From: Nitratireductor mangrovi
GTDB lineage: Bacteria > Pseudomonadota > Alphaproteobacteria > Rhizobiales > Rhizobiaceae
Assembly (NCBI RefSeq): GCF_007922615.2
Contig: NZ_CP042301.2
Location: forward strand, 4,014,001-4,078,000
Direction of reading: 5' to 3'
Length of the DNA stretch: 64,000 nucleotides
Of the stretch, positions 27,327-36,637 are shown piece after piece; position 1 is the first letter of the stretch, and every line of letters begins with the position of its first letter. Position numbers and translations under genes: made by a program. The notes under the pieces were generated by a model that made no database searches, was not told the origin of the DNA, and worked only from the letters and a program-made list of their open reading frames with translations.

Positions 27327-28052
27327 TCAGATCAGCGCCATTAGGCCTCGTCGGATCATGTCGAGCGCCAGCAGCGTGATGCCGATCCGGAACCAGCGCC
27401 TGAAGCTCTGCTCAGGCAGCCGCTCGAGCAATCTCGTTCCGTAGACCGTGCCCAGATAGCCTGACCCGATCATTAGCACGATGAGGGGCAGCCATTGCCA
27501 GAAGGCAAAGCCGGCCAGTCCGAAGACGACGATCTTGAGGGCATGCTGGACGGTCATGCCGGCGGCGTGCGTTGCCACCAGCGCCCTGCGGTCGTCCGGG
27601 AAGAGCTGTGCGAAGAACGCCGAAAGCAGCGGGCCGGTGGCGCCGACGAACATGGTGACGAAGGCGAGCACCGCGCTGCCCAGTGTGAGCCCGGCGGCTC
27701 CCAGCCGGTCGGCGCCTGGAATCTTGGTCCAGGTCACGGCAATCACGAACAAGCCGAGGCCCAGCTTGAGCAAGGCGTCGGGAAGCTGCACGACGAAGAA
27801 TGCGCCGCCGACGGCGCCGACGATGCTGCCGATAACGAACGGGATGGCAATGCCAAGCCGGACATTGGCGCGCTGGTGCCAGGCGCGGCCCGTGTTGGAG
27901 CCGAGCTGTACCGCACCATGTACCGGGATCAACGCCGCGACAGGGATGAACAGCCCCATCAGCGCCAGCATGGCCACGCCGCCGCCGACCCCGAAGGCGG
28001 CGGTCAACGCCGAGGTGAAGAAGCTGGCGACGACCAGGACGGCGGCAGGCAA
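27327..28052 (-). CDS. TauE/SafE-family membrane permease
   Basis: A probable anion (sulfite/sulfonate) exporter of the inner membrane. The sequence is strongly hydrophobic with seven or eight segments and shows the repeated glycine-rich motif of the family (FGVGGGVAMLALM, and GATGPLLSAFF). The start is unclear: I use TTG 28052 (241 aa), but a CTG at 28094 with AAGGTGG upstream would give a longer N-terminus typical of the family, and no ATG is available without overlapping the reductase gene. It follows that gene closely and is probably co-transcribed. Confidence 0.8.
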   Translation of the reverse strand: MPAAVLVVASFFTSALTAAFGVGGGVAMLALMGLFIPVAALIPVHGAVQLGSNTGRAWHQRANVRLGIAIPFVIGSIVGAVGGAFFVVQLPDALLKLGLGLFVIAVTWTKIPGADRLGAAGLTLGSAVLAFVTMFVGATGPLLSAFFAQLFPDDRRALVATHAAGMTVQHALKIVVFGLAGFAFWQWLPLIVLMIGSGYLGTVYGTRLLERLPEQSFRRWFRIGITLLALDMIRRGLMALI

Positions 28053-28101
28053 GCCCGGCAGCGCATCGGGGAGAAAACCGGCGAAAGTCTCCAGGAGCAG
28101 G

Positions 28102-29076
28102 TCAGGCCACCTTGCCGGTGACGAACTGACCGGTCTTGCGATAGCGCCACAGATAGGTCGGCAGGATGGTTTCAATCGCCTGCGGCCGGATGCCGAGCCC
28201 TTGCAAGGTACGGTCCTCGGCCATTGCAGCTTCGGAGACGACATTATCGACCATCAGCTGGGTGACCTGGTCGCGCGTCAGCAGCGGGTTGGGCATGAAT
28301 TCCAGGAACCATGCCTGCAGCCGGGCAATCGACACCGGCAGGTTGACGAAGCCGCGGTCGCGCCCGATCACCTCGAGCATGTGTTCCATGCATTCGCGGA
28401 AGCTGAGCACCTCGGGGCCGCCGAGCTCGTAGATGGCGCCGCCGCCGACCTTGCCATCGACCGCACGCGCGACCGCCTCGGCGACGTCGGTGACATAGAC
28501 CGGCTGGAACTTGGTCTCGCCGCCGCCGATCAGCGGCAGCACGGGCGAGAACCGTGCCATGTTGGCAAAGCGGTTGAAGAACTCGTCCTCCGGGCCGAAC
28601 ATGATCGACGGGCGGAAGATCACAGCCTGTGGGATCGTCTCCATCACCGCCTGTTCGCCCAGCGCCTTGGTGCGGGCATAGGCAGAGGCGGAGCCGGTAT
28701 CAGCGCCGATGGCCGAGATCTGGGTCATGCCGGCGCCGACCGCGCGTGCTGCTTCCGCCACGGCGCGGGCGCCGAAATCCTGCACGGCGTCGAAGCGCTG
28801 GCGGCGTGATTCGGCGAGGATGCCGACCATGTTGACGGCATGGTCGGAGCCCTCCATCGCGCGGTCGACCGACCAGCGGTAGCGCAGGTTGGCCTGCACG
28901 GCCTGGATCTGGCCGACATTGCCGAGCGGCTGCAAATGCCCGGCGAGGTCGGGCCGGCGACACGCCACGCGCACTTGATAGCCGCGCCTGGCGAGTGCGC
29001 GCACGACGTGGCGTCCGAGAAAGCCGGATCCGCCAAAAACGGTGATCCGTTTGGGCTTGGACACGATCGTCGTCAT
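28102..29076 (-). CDS. Complex I NDUFA9-like NAD(P)-binding protein
   Basis: The 324-aa protein has a Rossmann loop (VFGGSGFLGRHVVRAL), a QISAIGADTGSASAYARTKA segment in place of the SDR active site (Tyr-x-x-x-Lys present as YARTK), and a C-terminal helical part. It matches the atypical SDR subfamily of the NDUFA9 subunit of complex I, which binds NAD(P)H and stabilises the complex. It is commonly found next to uppP in rhizobia, as here. A direct role in respiration in this organism is inferred. Confidence 0.88.
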   Translation of the reverse strand: MTTIVSKPKRITVFGGSGFLGRHVVRALARRGYQVRVACRRPDLAGHLQPLGNVGQIQAVQANLRYRWSVDRAMEGSDHAVNMVGILAESRRQRFDAVQDFGARAVAEAARAVGAGMTQISAIGADTGSASAYARTKALGEQAVMETIPQAVIFRPSIMFGPEDEFFNRFANMARFSPVLPLIGGGETKFQPVYVTDVAEAVARAVDGKVGGGAIYELGGPEVLSFRECMEHMLEVIGRDRGFVNLPVSIARLQAWFLEFMPNPLLTRDQVTQLMVDNVVSEAAMAEDRTLQGLGIRPQAIETILPTYLWRYRKTGQFVTGKVA

Positions 29077-29207
29077 GGCGTCTTTCTCTCCGCGACCTGC
29101 AGCCTTTGGCGCCGCTCCCTTGTGTGTGCGACGTTCACCGCTTCATAGTCCGTTTCGACCGTGCCGCAAAGGGTAGAGACAGCGCGCAGGCGCGGCATTT
29201 CCGCCGC

Positions 29208-30203
29208 TTAGCCCAGCGAAACCTCGGCGCCAAGCCCGCGCGCTCTGGCCTGTTCGAGACAATGCCAGGCGGCAGCCAGATCTTGCGCCGCGACGCCGAG
29301 CGAGCGGTAGAGCGTGATCTCCGTCGCGTTGCCGCGGCCGCCATGCGCCCCGGACAGCACTTCGCCGATTTCGGCGCGCACGTGTTCGCGTGTGATGCGG
29401 CCGCTCTCCATGGCCGCGATCACCTCGCCGGCCTGGGCGAAGGTCGAGGCCCTGTAATCGACGAAGAGCGCCGCCCGGGCAACGAGGTCTTCGTCGACCT
29501 CCCGGCTGGAGGGTACCGAAGCGCCGGCGATGTTGAGATGCATGCCGGGCTCGGCCATCTCGCCGAGAAGCACCGGTTCCGCCGATGAGGTGACGGTACA
29601 GACGATGTCGGCCCCTGAGACGGCGTCCCGGACCGTGTCCGCGGCAACAAAATCGAGCCCTGGATACTTCTCGACCGCCTTCTCTATGAAGGCGTCACGC
29701 TTTTCCGCCCGGCGTCCGGCGACCCGGACCTCGCGGATCGGCCGCACAGCGGCCATGGCGTCGAGATGATGCTCGGCCTGTTCGCCCGCTCCAATGAGCG
29801 CAAGCACGGAGGCATCTTCGCGCGCAAGCGCCCGTGTCGCCACACCACTGGCCGCGGCGGTGCGCAGGGCGGTCAGGAGGCCTGCATTCATGATCGCAAC
29901 GGCGGAGCCGTGTTCGCCTTCGAAGAGCACATAGGCGCCTTCATGGGACGAATAGCCGGCGTCAGGGTTGCCCGGGAACAGGCTCAGAAGCTTGATGCCG
30001 AAACATTGCGGCAGGCGATCATCGCCCTGAAGCACCGCACCCGGCATGATGCCCATCCGGTTGGGCGTTCCGACGTCGATCACCGAGCGCAGCGGCAGAT
30101 TGGTCCGGCCGGCCGATACGGCAAGCATTGCTCTTTCGACGACGTCCAGCGCATCCCGCATCGAAAGCAGCTGCGCGACGTCATCATTGGAAAGCACGAT
30201 CAT
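29208..30203 (-). CDS. Ornithine cyclodeaminase/mu-crystallin family enzyme, DauB-like
   Basis: The 331-aa protein has the family features: an N-terminal substrate domain with LRSVIDVG and GIKLLSLFPGN, and a Rossmann domain (ALIGAGEQAEHHLDAM) with VCTVTSSAEPVL. Members are ornithine cyclodeaminases, ketimine reductases or NAD(P)H-dependent amino-acid dehydrogenases such as DauB of Pseudomonas. Being last in an operon headed by a DauA-like D-amino-acid dehydrogenase makes an L-forming reductase the most economical reading. Its start overlaps the stop of the alpha/beta hydrolase gene by four bases. Confidence 0.85.
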   Translation of the reverse strand: MIVLSNDDVAQLLSMRDALDVVERAMLAVSAGRTNLPLRSVIDVGTPNRMGIMPGAVLQGDDRLPQCFGIKLLSLFPGNPDAGYSSHEGAYVLFEGEHGSAVAIMNAGLLTALRTAAASGVATRALAREDASVLALIGAGEQAEHHLDAMAAVRPIREVRVAGRRAEKRDAFIEKAVEKYPGLDFVAADTVRDAVSGADIVCTVTSSAEPVLLGEMAEPGMHLNIAGASVPSSREVDEDLVARAALFVDYRASTFAQAGEVIAAMESGRITREHVRAEIGEVLSGAHGGRGNATEITLYRSLGVAAQDLAAAWHCLEQARARGLGAEVSLG

Positions 30204-31054
30204 TTCGACCGCGCCCGTCCCTCACCCCAGCCTTCGCCGGTCAGTTCGAGCCCCAGCTGCTCCTCGAGCAGCGTGGTGTATTCGGTAGGCCGCACGACAT
30301 AGGGGAAATGCCCACCCCAGGCGAACTGGTAGGCGACCGCCGGCTTCAACCGCTTGCGCACGGCGTCACGCATGTCCGGCGGGACCAGCGGGTCGTCGTC
30401 ACCCTCAATTGTAACGATCCGGTCGGCGGGAATGCCGGGCGGCGGCAGTTCCGGACCATGCTTCAGGGCTTTCAGCCGCGAGCGCAGTTCCGGCTCCGGA
30501 ATGCGACCGCCCTGTTCGGCCATCAGCATCTCGACGAGATCGGATTGTTCGGGGTGGGTTTCGCCCCAGGCCGTCAGCCCGCGGCCGAACCCGGCGCGCA
30601 ACTCCTCGATAGGGCCGCCGTCGAGATCGGAATTGTAGGGCGGCCGCTGCTGGATCGCCTCGACCGAATGCAATGTGTTGGCGGCGATCAGCCGCTCCGT
30701 CCGGTCCGCGTGGGCGGCGGCGAAATATTGCGCCAGATAGCCGCCGAGCGAGGAGCCGAGAACGGTGGCCGTGTCCATGTTTTGCCGGCGCATCAACTCG
30801 GCGAGATCGTCGGCCCATTCCACGATGCCGCCGGTGCTGGGATAGGACAGAGACAGGATGCGCACCCGTCCCCGAAGCGCTTCGATCTGCTGCCAGAAGA
30901 TGTCGGCGCGGCCGAGCGTTCCGGGAATGAGCACCAGCGCCGGGCCAGCCTCGCCGGCGGCGATCATGCCCCATTCGCGGCCGTTCACGGTTACCCGCTT
31001 TTCCGGATGGGATGCTGCGAAGCGGTCGCGGTCGGCAATCAGGGCATTGGTCAT
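30200..31054 (-). CDS. Alpha/beta hydrolase
   Basis: The 284-aa protein has the hydrolase fold with LVLIPGTLGRADIF (oxyanion region), the nucleophile elbow LGSSLGGYLAQYF, an Asp in EGDDDPLVP and a His in WGGHFPYVV. The nucleophile motif G-S-S-L-G-G fits esterases and C-C hydrolases. Both ends overlap neighbouring genes by four bases (M81 upstream, ornithine cyclodeaminase-like downstream). An esterase or amidase acting on the compound imported by the TRAP system is plausible. The substrate is not predictable. Confidence 0.85.
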   Translation of the reverse strand: MTNALIADRDRFAASHPEKRVTVNGREWGMIAAGEAGPALVLIPGTLGRADIFWQQIEALRGRVRILSLSYPSTGGIVEWADDLAELMRRQNMDTATVLGSSLGGYLAQYFAAAHADRTERLIAANTLHSVEAIQQRPPYNSDLDGGPIEELRAGFGRGLTAWGETHPEQSDLVEMLMAEQGGRIPEPELRSRLKALKHGPELPPPGIPADRIVTIEGDDDPLVPPDMRDAVRKRLKPAVAYQFAWGGHFPYVVRPTEYTTLLEEQLGLELTGEGWGEGRARSK

Positions 31055-32502
31055 GCGAACGGATTCTCCGTTTTGGGCCAGTAACTCCCGTCACGACGGG
31101 TATAGGGGATGTTGGCGTAGTCGGGCGCGATCGCGCCCGGCGTGGCCATGTGGATCACCTCCGACGCGATCGGCGCGAAGCCTGCGTGGAAGTGCTGCGA
31201 GGATTTGACAACGACGATCTTCTTTTCGTCAAGCGCGATGCCGAGTTGTGTGAAGGCCTCGGGATGGAAGGTTTGCGTGCGCAGGTCGTTGACGACGATG
31301 TCGATGCCTGAAGCGTGCAGCCATACCGCTTCGCCGAGCGAGGATGGGAGCTTGCCGAAGCGCTGGGTCAGGCCGGATGCCAGTTTCCTGACGGTGACGC
31401 GCAGGTCGAGCGGGTTGCCCGACATCGGGCCGCATTTGCCGCCAAGCCTGAGGTCGAGCGAAGCGCCCTCGCCGGCCTCCCGGCAGATGCGGACAGCGAT
31501 AGGATCCCAATAGATGCCGGTGGCGGCGCTGGTGATGCCGCGCCGTAGCATGGCCTCGAGCACGAAGGTGGAGTCGCTCGGCGCGCCACCGCCGGCATTG
31601 TCGGCAACGTCGGCCAGCACGACAGGTCCGGACGAAGCAGCCAATGCCCGGTCGAGGGCGGCTTCTATGTCCGGATAGGGCCGCATGATTTCGTGGCGGA
31701 GCGCGAACAGCTTTTCTGCCAGTTCGTGGGCGATCGCTTCCGCCTGTTGCGGATCGCCATCGGTAATGGCAAGGGCGCGCGCTCCGACACGCGGATGGTC
31801 GCCCCACGGAAAGCCGTGTGCCAGTGACAGCGACAGCACGCCCGGTTCGCTTTCCCTCCGGCTCATCGCGTCGACGAAGCCGCGCATCGGTTCATAGGGC
31901 GTGTGCATGGCGCAGATCATTCGGCAATCGAAGTCGCGCATGACAGGTTTTGTCTTGCCCCGCGCCGCATCGGCAGCCAGTCGGAACAGGTCGCGCGCGC
32001 GATCCGGAATGTCGACATGCGGATATTCCTTGTAGGCAACCAGCAGCGTTGCCTTTTCCAGCATGTCCGGGGTCAGGTGGCAGTGCGGGTCGAGCAGGCC
32101 GCCTATCACTGCGTCGGGGGCCTGCGCGCGGCAATGCGCGATCAGGTCACCCTCGCAGTCGTCGTAGCCGTCGGCGATCATTGCACCGTGCAGCGACAAA
32201 AGTACGATATCGACCGTTCCCGCCCGCTCGAGATCGCCGAGGATCTCGTCGCGGAACGACTCGTAGACGTCGCGTACGGTCGGCCCCGCCGGCTGGGCGT
32301 GTGCGGTCAGGCTTTCGACGACGTCCCAGCCCTCCGCCTCTGCCATTTCCCGCCAGATGTGCATCGGAGCCGACCAGTATTCGACCTTGTGCCTGGTGGC
32401 GTCGCCATGCGCGATCGCGCCCTCCTCGAAGCTCAACTGGCCGGTCGGCAGCGGCGAGAAGGAATTCGTCTCGGTGCTCAGGCTGGCGATGAAGACTCTC
32501 AT
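31051..32502 (-). CDS. M81-family metallopeptidase (MlrC-like)
   Basis: The 483-aa protein starts at ATG 32502 overlapping the DctQ stop by four bases; longer frames run through dctQ and are ignored. Putative metal ligands occur in LLSLHGAMI, GLLDPHCHLTPDM and the C-terminal SSQHFHAGF, and VLADVADNAGGGAPSDST is a conserved family segment. The family is named after MlrC of the microcystin degradation pathway but most members act on other amides or peptides. Here it sits between a TRAP transporter and two enzymes of probable D-amino-acid metabolism, suggesting it hydrolyses the imported compound. Confidence 0.9.
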   Translation of the reverse strand: MRVFIASLSTETNSFSPLPTGQLSFEEGAIAHGDATRHKVEYWSAPMHIWREMAEAEGWDVVESLTAHAQPAGPTVRDVYESFRDEILGDLERAGTVDIVLLSLHGAMIADGYDDCEGDLIAHCRAQAPDAVIGGLLDPHCHLTPDMLEKATLLVAYKEYPHVDIPDRARDLFRLAADAARGKTKPVMRDFDCRMICAMHTPYEPMRGFVDAMSRRESEPGVLSLSLAHGFPWGDHPRVGARALAITDGDPQQAEAIAHELAEKLFALRHEIMRPYPDIEAALDRALAASSGPVVLADVADNAGGGAPSDSTFVLEAMLRRGITSAATGIYWDPIAVRICREAGEGASLDLRLGGKCGPMSGNPLDLRVTVRKLASGLTQRFGKLPSSLGEAVWLHASGIDIVVNDLRTQTFHPEAFTQLGIALDEKKIVVVKSSQHFHAGFAPIASEVIHMATPGAIAPDYANIPYTRRDGSYWPKTENPFA

Positions 32503-33050
32503 GCGATGCGTTGTTCCTGTTCTCCGCCCGGTCCCATCTCGGTAACGGACAATCGGCTGGCGAGATCCGCCAGAACGTGGATCATGATGATGGCGAAGGC
32601 CGCCGGAACGGCGGCGGTGAACCAGATCATCGGGATGTTCATCATCTCGGCGCTGCGGTCGAGGCTGCGGCCGAGGAATCCGCGCGCCAGGCTCATGCCC
32701 GGCCCGAACAGGGAGTAGTAGAGAACGGGAAAGGCGAAGATGGTGACGCCTGCGGCGCGGATGAGGGCCAGCGCCATGCCGCTCCGGCCCGTCATCCCCT
32801 CCCGGTCCGGGAACAGGTTGGGATCGGAACGCTCGCGAAAAGCGACCGAGGCGCCGAGCATGCCGGCCCAGACCATGGCACGGCGCGCGAGTTCCTCCGT
32901 CCATACCGGCGGCGCATCGAAAATGTAGCGGGCGACGACCTGGTAGGCGGCAGCGAATGCCATGACGAGCACGGCCAGGATCGCGCCGGTGAGCGCGATC
33001 CTGTCGAGCCAGGCCGAGACCCGGTCGAGGAGGTTTGCCGCCGCCTTCAC
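32499..33050 (-). CDS. TRAP transporter small permease (DctQ type)
   Basis: The 183-aa protein has four hydrophobic helices (residues about 15-40, 55-75, 95-120 and 140-165), the layout of DctQ, with the typical WTEELARRAMVW and YQVVARYIF patterns. It partners the large permease DctM in sodium-driven uptake. The gene lies after the binding-protein gene (four-base gap) and overlaps the M81 gene. The order large permease, binding protein, small permease is unusual for TRAP operons. Confidence 0.88.
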   Translation of the reverse strand: MKAAANLLDRVSAWLDRIALTGAILAVLVMAFAAAYQVVARYIFDAPPVWTEELARRAMVWAGMLGASVAFRERSDPNLFPDREGMTGRSGMALALIRAAGVTIFAFPVLYYSLFGPGMSLARGFLGRSLDRSAEMMNIPMIWFTAAVPAAFAIIMIHVLADLASRLSVTEMGPGGEQEQRIA

Positions 33051-33054
33051 CGGG

Positions 33055-34032
33055 TCACATGCCCTTTGCCGCTTCCCAGGCCTTGATCTGCTCTGCCGAG
33101 ATCAGGCCGCTCTCGTAGGCCGGCTGTGACGCTGTCCGGAACGCTGCGCGCGCCTCCGGGCTCAGCCGCACGATGGCAACACCGGCAGCTTCAAGCTTGC
33201 CATAGACGGCGTCCTGCTTGGCCAGCCAGTCGCGATTGGCCTTGTTGGCGGCATCCGCCGCCGCGTCGACCTTGCCGCGCTCTTCCTCCGAAAGGCCCTG
33301 GTACCAGTCTTCGGAGACGATGGTGATGCGCAACGACGGCGTGATCTCCGCGTCGGTGAAGAACTTGATGAAGTCCGTATGTCCGAACAGCAGCGGCACG
33401 ATGGGCGGGTTCAGATAGCCGTCCGCGACCCCGGTCTGCAGGGCATTGGGCACCTCGGCCCAGCTGACGATGGTGCCGGACGCTCCCCACGCCTCGTAGA
33501 GCTCGATCTGGCTCTCGTCGAGCGCCCGCATGCGCAGGCCGGCCATGTCGGCGACGCTCTGCACCTCCTTCTTTGTGTTGAAGATGCCAGATCCCTGGCC
33601 GACGGTGTTGACGGCAAGCACCCGCACGCCCTTGGGCGCCGTCGCCTCGTTGATCCGGGCCAGCATGCCACCGTCGTAGAGCGCCTTGTCGACCTCTGCC
33701 ATGTTGTCGAAGAAGTACGGCAGCCTCAGGCCGTAGATCAGCTTGTCGAGTGAGCCGACGATGCCGAGCGGCGACATGGAGACCTCGAGCAGGCCCTGGC
33801 TGACCTGATCGAACAGCTCGTCGTCGCCGCCGAGCGCTCCGCGCTGATACTCCTCGGCCTCGATGCCGCTGGCGTTGAGGCTTTCGACAAAGGCGTGCGC
33901 CCAGACATAGCTGCCCGAGCCTTCCAGGTCGGGTGGGCTGTCGAGCGCCACCTTGACCTGGGCTGCCGCCGGCGCGCCGGCGGCCAACGCGGCGACGAGG
34001 GTCGCGGCGAAAGTCCATTTGGCTATGTTCAT
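33055..34032 (-). CDS. TRAP transporter substrate-binding protein (DctP type)
   Basis: A secreted periplasmic binding protein of 325 aa with a signal peptide ending near AAGAPAAA. It carries the DctP-family features: GSYVWAHAFVESL, QVSQGLLEVSMSPLG, a G-L-R-M-R-A-L-D-E-S turn with the ligand-binding Arg, and a GTIVSWAEVPNALQTGVADG segment. AGGAGGTAGG lies ahead of the ATG. DctP proteins usually bind carboxylates through that Arg, so a carboxyl-containing ligand is expected; its exact identity is unknown. Confidence 0.9.
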   Translation of the reverse strand: MNIAKWTFAATLVAALAAGAPAAAQVKVALDSPPDLEGSGSYVWAHAFVESLNASGIEAEEYQRGALGGDDELFDQVSQGLLEVSMSPLGIVGSLDKLIYGLRLPYFFDNMAEVDKALYDGGMLARINEATAPKGVRVLAVNTVGQGSGIFNTKKEVQSVADMAGLRMRALDESQIELYEAWGASGTIVSWAEVPNALQTGVADGYLNPPIVPLLFGHTDFIKFFTDAEITPSLRITIVSEDWYQGLSEEERGKVDAAADAANKANRDWLAKQDAVYGKLEAAGVAIVRLSPEARAAFRTASQPAYESGLISAEQIKAWEAAKGM

Positions 34033-34080
34033 GTTCCTACCTCCTGTTGTTGTTCATTCTCATCGGTATTTTTGGCGTCC

Positions 34081-35370
34081 TCATCCTCCACCGGCGAGGC
34101 CGAAGGCACGCGGAAGCCACAGACTGATGCCAGGAAACGCAACCAGCAACGCCAGCACTCCGATCTCGACCACGACGAAAGGCAGTATTGCCCGTGCCAG
34201 TCGCCAATAGCTCGTCCGGGTGACCGCCGAGACCACGAGCAGGCAGCCGCCGAGCGGCGGCGAAACCAGGCCGATACACAGATTGAAGCAGAGCACGATG
34301 CCGAGATGGACAGGCTCGGCCCCCTGCGCGAGGGCCACCGGCGCCAGCAGCGGTACCAGCAGCGCCAGCGCCACGGGCACGTCGAGCACCATTCCCGCCA
34401 GCAGGAACAGCACGTTCATGGCGATCATGAATTCGATCGGGCCGAGCCCGAGTTCGGTCACCGTGGCGGCGATCGCCTCAGGCAGGCGCTCCAGCGAGCC
34501 GAGATGACCTAGCGCGGCAATGGCCGTGATGATCATGAAGATCGATCCCGAAAGCGTGGCCGTGCGGCGCAGGCCGGCGATCAGCCCGGTGCGGCTGAAC
34601 CCTTCGTAGAAACTTCCGGCGGCCAGCGCCGCGAATACGGCGACGGCGGCTGCTTCCGTCGGTGTCATCCAGCCGAGTACGATGCCGCCGACGATGATCA
34701 GCGGCAGCGACAGGGCCGGCAGCGCGCGCAGCAGGGTCGGCAGGAGCGGCGGTGCCTCCTCCCGGGTCATGCGCGGATGTTCGTCGCGCCAGGCGAAGAA
34801 GGCGTTGACGGCGAACAGTGCCGCCGCGAGCAGCAGGCCGGGCAGGATACCGGCAAGGAACAGCGCGGTGACCGATGTGCCCATCAGCGCGCCGTAGAAG
34901 ATCAGGATGATCGAGGGCGGCACGATCGGCCCGATGATCGAGGAGGCGGCAGTGACAGCGCCGGCATAGGTGGCCGTGTAGCCGCGTTCACGCATGGCCG
35001 GCACCAGCGTGTTGGAAAGGGCGGCCGCGTCGGCAACCGCCGAACCGGAGATGCCGGCAAAAAACACGCTGGTCATGATGTTGACGTGGCCGAGCCCGCC
35101 GCGCAGGCGACCCACCAGTGCCATCGACAGGTCGATCAGGGTACGCGTCACGCCGCCCCGGTTCATGATCTCGCCGGCGAGGATGAAAAGCGGCATCGCC
35201 ATCAGCGCGAAGACATCGATGCGCGAGAAGATTTGCTGCGGCAGGATCGCGAGGTAGCGCCCATTGTCCGTCGCCAGGAAGGCCAGCACGGCGGAGGCGC
35301 CGATCACATAGGCGAGCGCCAGCCCCGACAGCAGCAACAACAGCGCCGCGATCGGGACAAGCAGGGCCAT
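34081..35370 (-). CDS. TRAP transporter large permease (DctM type)
   Basis: The 429-aa protein has about 12 hydrophobic segments and family motifs GRLRGGLGHVNIMTS and FAGISGSAVADAAAL, SSIIGPIVPPSIILI, and LCFNLCIGLVSPPLGGCLLV. It forms the transport channel with DctQ and takes ligand from DctP. The start overlaps the stop of the FAD dehydrogenase by one base (TGATG), so it is translated with it. It is the second gene of the operon. Confidence 0.92.
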   Translation of the reverse strand: MALLVPIAALLLLLSGLALAYVIGASAVLAFLATDNGRYLAILPQQIFSRIDVFALMAMPLFILAGEIMNRGGVTRTLIDLSMALVGRLRGGLGHVNIMTSVFFAGISGSAVADAAALSNTLVPAMRERGYTATYAGAVTAASSIIGPIVPPSIILIFYGALMGTSVTALFLAGILPGLLLAAALFAVNAFFAWRDEHPRMTREEAPPLLPTLLRALPALSLPLIIVGGIVLGWMTPTEAAAVAVFAALAAGSFYEGFSRTGLIAGLRRTATLSGSIFMIITAIAALGHLGSLERLPEAIAATVTELGLGPIEFMIAMNVLFLLAGMVLDVPVALALLVPLLAPVALAQGAEPVHLGIVLCFNLCIGLVSPPLGGCLLVVSAVTRTSYWRLARAILPFVVVEIGVLALLVAFPGISLWLPRAFGLAGGG

Positions 35371-36512
35371 CAGCCGCGCTCCAGCCTTGCCGGCGACAGT
35401 GAGGCCGGGTCGAGCCGCTGGTCGAGAACATCGCCTGGCACTGGGCGTCCCATGACCAGCGCGGCCGCGGTCCGCGCCAGCGCCGGTGCCGACTGGATGC
35501 CGTATCCGCCCTGTCCGGCAAGCCAGAAGAAGCCCGGCACGTCGCCATCATAGCCCGCGACCGGCACCTTGTCGGCGACGAAGCTGCGCAAGCCGGCCCA
35601 TTTGTTCTCGATGTGCCGAACGGAAAGGTCGAACGCCTTTTCGATGCGGTCGACGCAGATCGCGACGTCGAGTTCGTCCGGCTGGGCGTCACAGGGGGGC
35701 GACGGCGTCTCGTCGGCCGGCGAAATCAGGAGGCGCCCGGAATCCGGCTTCAGATAGAATTCTTCCTCGATGTCCACGACGATCGGATAGTCGGCTGCGT
35801 CATATCCTTCCGGTACCGAAACGATAACCGCGGTTCGCCGTTTCGGAACCAGTCCGATGGGGGTAGCGCCAGCCATGGCGCCGATTTCGTCGGCCCAGGC
35901 TCCGGCGGCATTCACGATGCTTTCCGCCGCGATCGTCCCCGCGCTGGTTTCGATTCGCCACCCGTCGCCGTCGCGCTCGATCGACAGCACTTCCGCGTTG
36001 TTGACGATCTCTCCCCCGGCTGAACGGAAACGGCGCAGATAGCCCTGATGCAACGCATGCACGTCGATGTCGCGCGCATCGGTTTCATGGATCGCGGCCG
36101 CGGCATAACCTCTGCGCAAGAGCGGCACCATGCGTTCGAGCGCCTCGCGCTCGACGCGGCGGATACCGCCGGCGTCCGCGATCTCGGATTCCATGGCGGC
36201 GATCGCACCCAGCTGTTCCTCGCGGCCGATCATGAGCGCGCCGCGCGGCGAGAGCAATGGAGCGCTTGAGAAACCGTCAGGCGGGCCTTCGAAGAACGGC
36301 GCCGAGGCGCGTGTCAACGCCCGGATCGGTGCTGGGCCGTAGATGGCCGAAAACAGAGCCGCGGAACGTCCGGTGGTGTGGTAGCCGGGTTGGGCCTCCC
36401 GCTCTATGAGGATCACGCGAGCGTCGCTCGCCAGTTCGGCCGCGACCGACGCGCCGGCAATGCCCGCTCCGATGACGGCCACGTCGCAGGTTCCAATCCT
36501 GCTTTCCCGCAC
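35370..36512 (-). CDS. FAD-dependent D-amino-acid dehydrogenase, DauA-like
   Basis: The 380-aa protein follows DauA (D-arginine dehydrogenase of Pseudomonas) over its whole length: FAD-binding VAVIGAGIAGASVAAEL, QPGYHTTGRSAA, LVPKRRTAVIV (matching the substrate-carboxylate Arg222 region), WAGLRSFVAD (Arg305) and WLAGQGGYGIQ. However, where I recall DauA having His48 and Glu87, the latter contacting the arginine side chain, this protein has Leu and Ala. The substrate is therefore probably not a cationic D-amino acid. The GTG start at 36512 has AAGGGGG upstream. It is first in the TRAP operon and divergent from the XRE-cupin regulator. Confidence 0.85.
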   Translation of the reverse strand: MRESRIGTCDVAVIGAGIAGASVAAELASDARVILIEREAQPGYHTTGRSAALFSAIYGPAPIRALTRASAPFFEGPPDGFSSAPLLSPRGALMIGREEQLGAIAAMESEIADAGGIRRVEREALERMVPLLRRGYAAAAIHETDARDIDVHALHQGYLRRFRSAGGEIVNNAEVLSIERDGDGWRIETSAGTIAAESIVNAAGAWADEIGAMAGATPIGLVPKRRTAVIVSVPEGYDAADYPIVVDIEEEFYLKPDSGRLLISPADETPSPPCDAQPDELDVAICVDRIEKAFDLSVRHIENKWAGLRSFVADKVPVAGYDGDVPGFFWLAGQGGYGIQSAPALARTAAALVMGRPVPGDVLDQRLDPASLSPARLERG

Positions 36513-36560
36513 GCTACGCCCCCTTCAAACGCATATTCTCGAAGCGGAGCCTAGCAACGA

Positions 36561-36600
36561 TTTTCCAATAAGAAAACGGCAAAATTTTCCGATCGGAAAA
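36561..36600. promoter_or_regulatory. Paired dyad operators in the divergent promoter region
   Basis: Two 16-base dyads lie at 36561-36576 (TTTTCC-N4-GAAAA, one base off) and 36585-36600 (TTTTCCGATCGGAAAA, perfect). Their centres are 24 bases apart. They occupy the 125-base gap between the FAD dehydrogenase operon and the XRE-cupin gene. They are the natural binding sites of that regulator, which would control both genes. Confidence 0.7.
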
Positions 36601-36637
36601 AGTGGACGCGACGTCGGCGCGGAGTTAGATTCCGGCA

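Noticed and set aside
35370..36512. Calling the FAD enzyme D-arginine dehydrogenase (dauA)
   Set aside because: The overall match is good, but the residues I recall as contacting the arginine side chain are replaced, so the substrate name would be overconfident.
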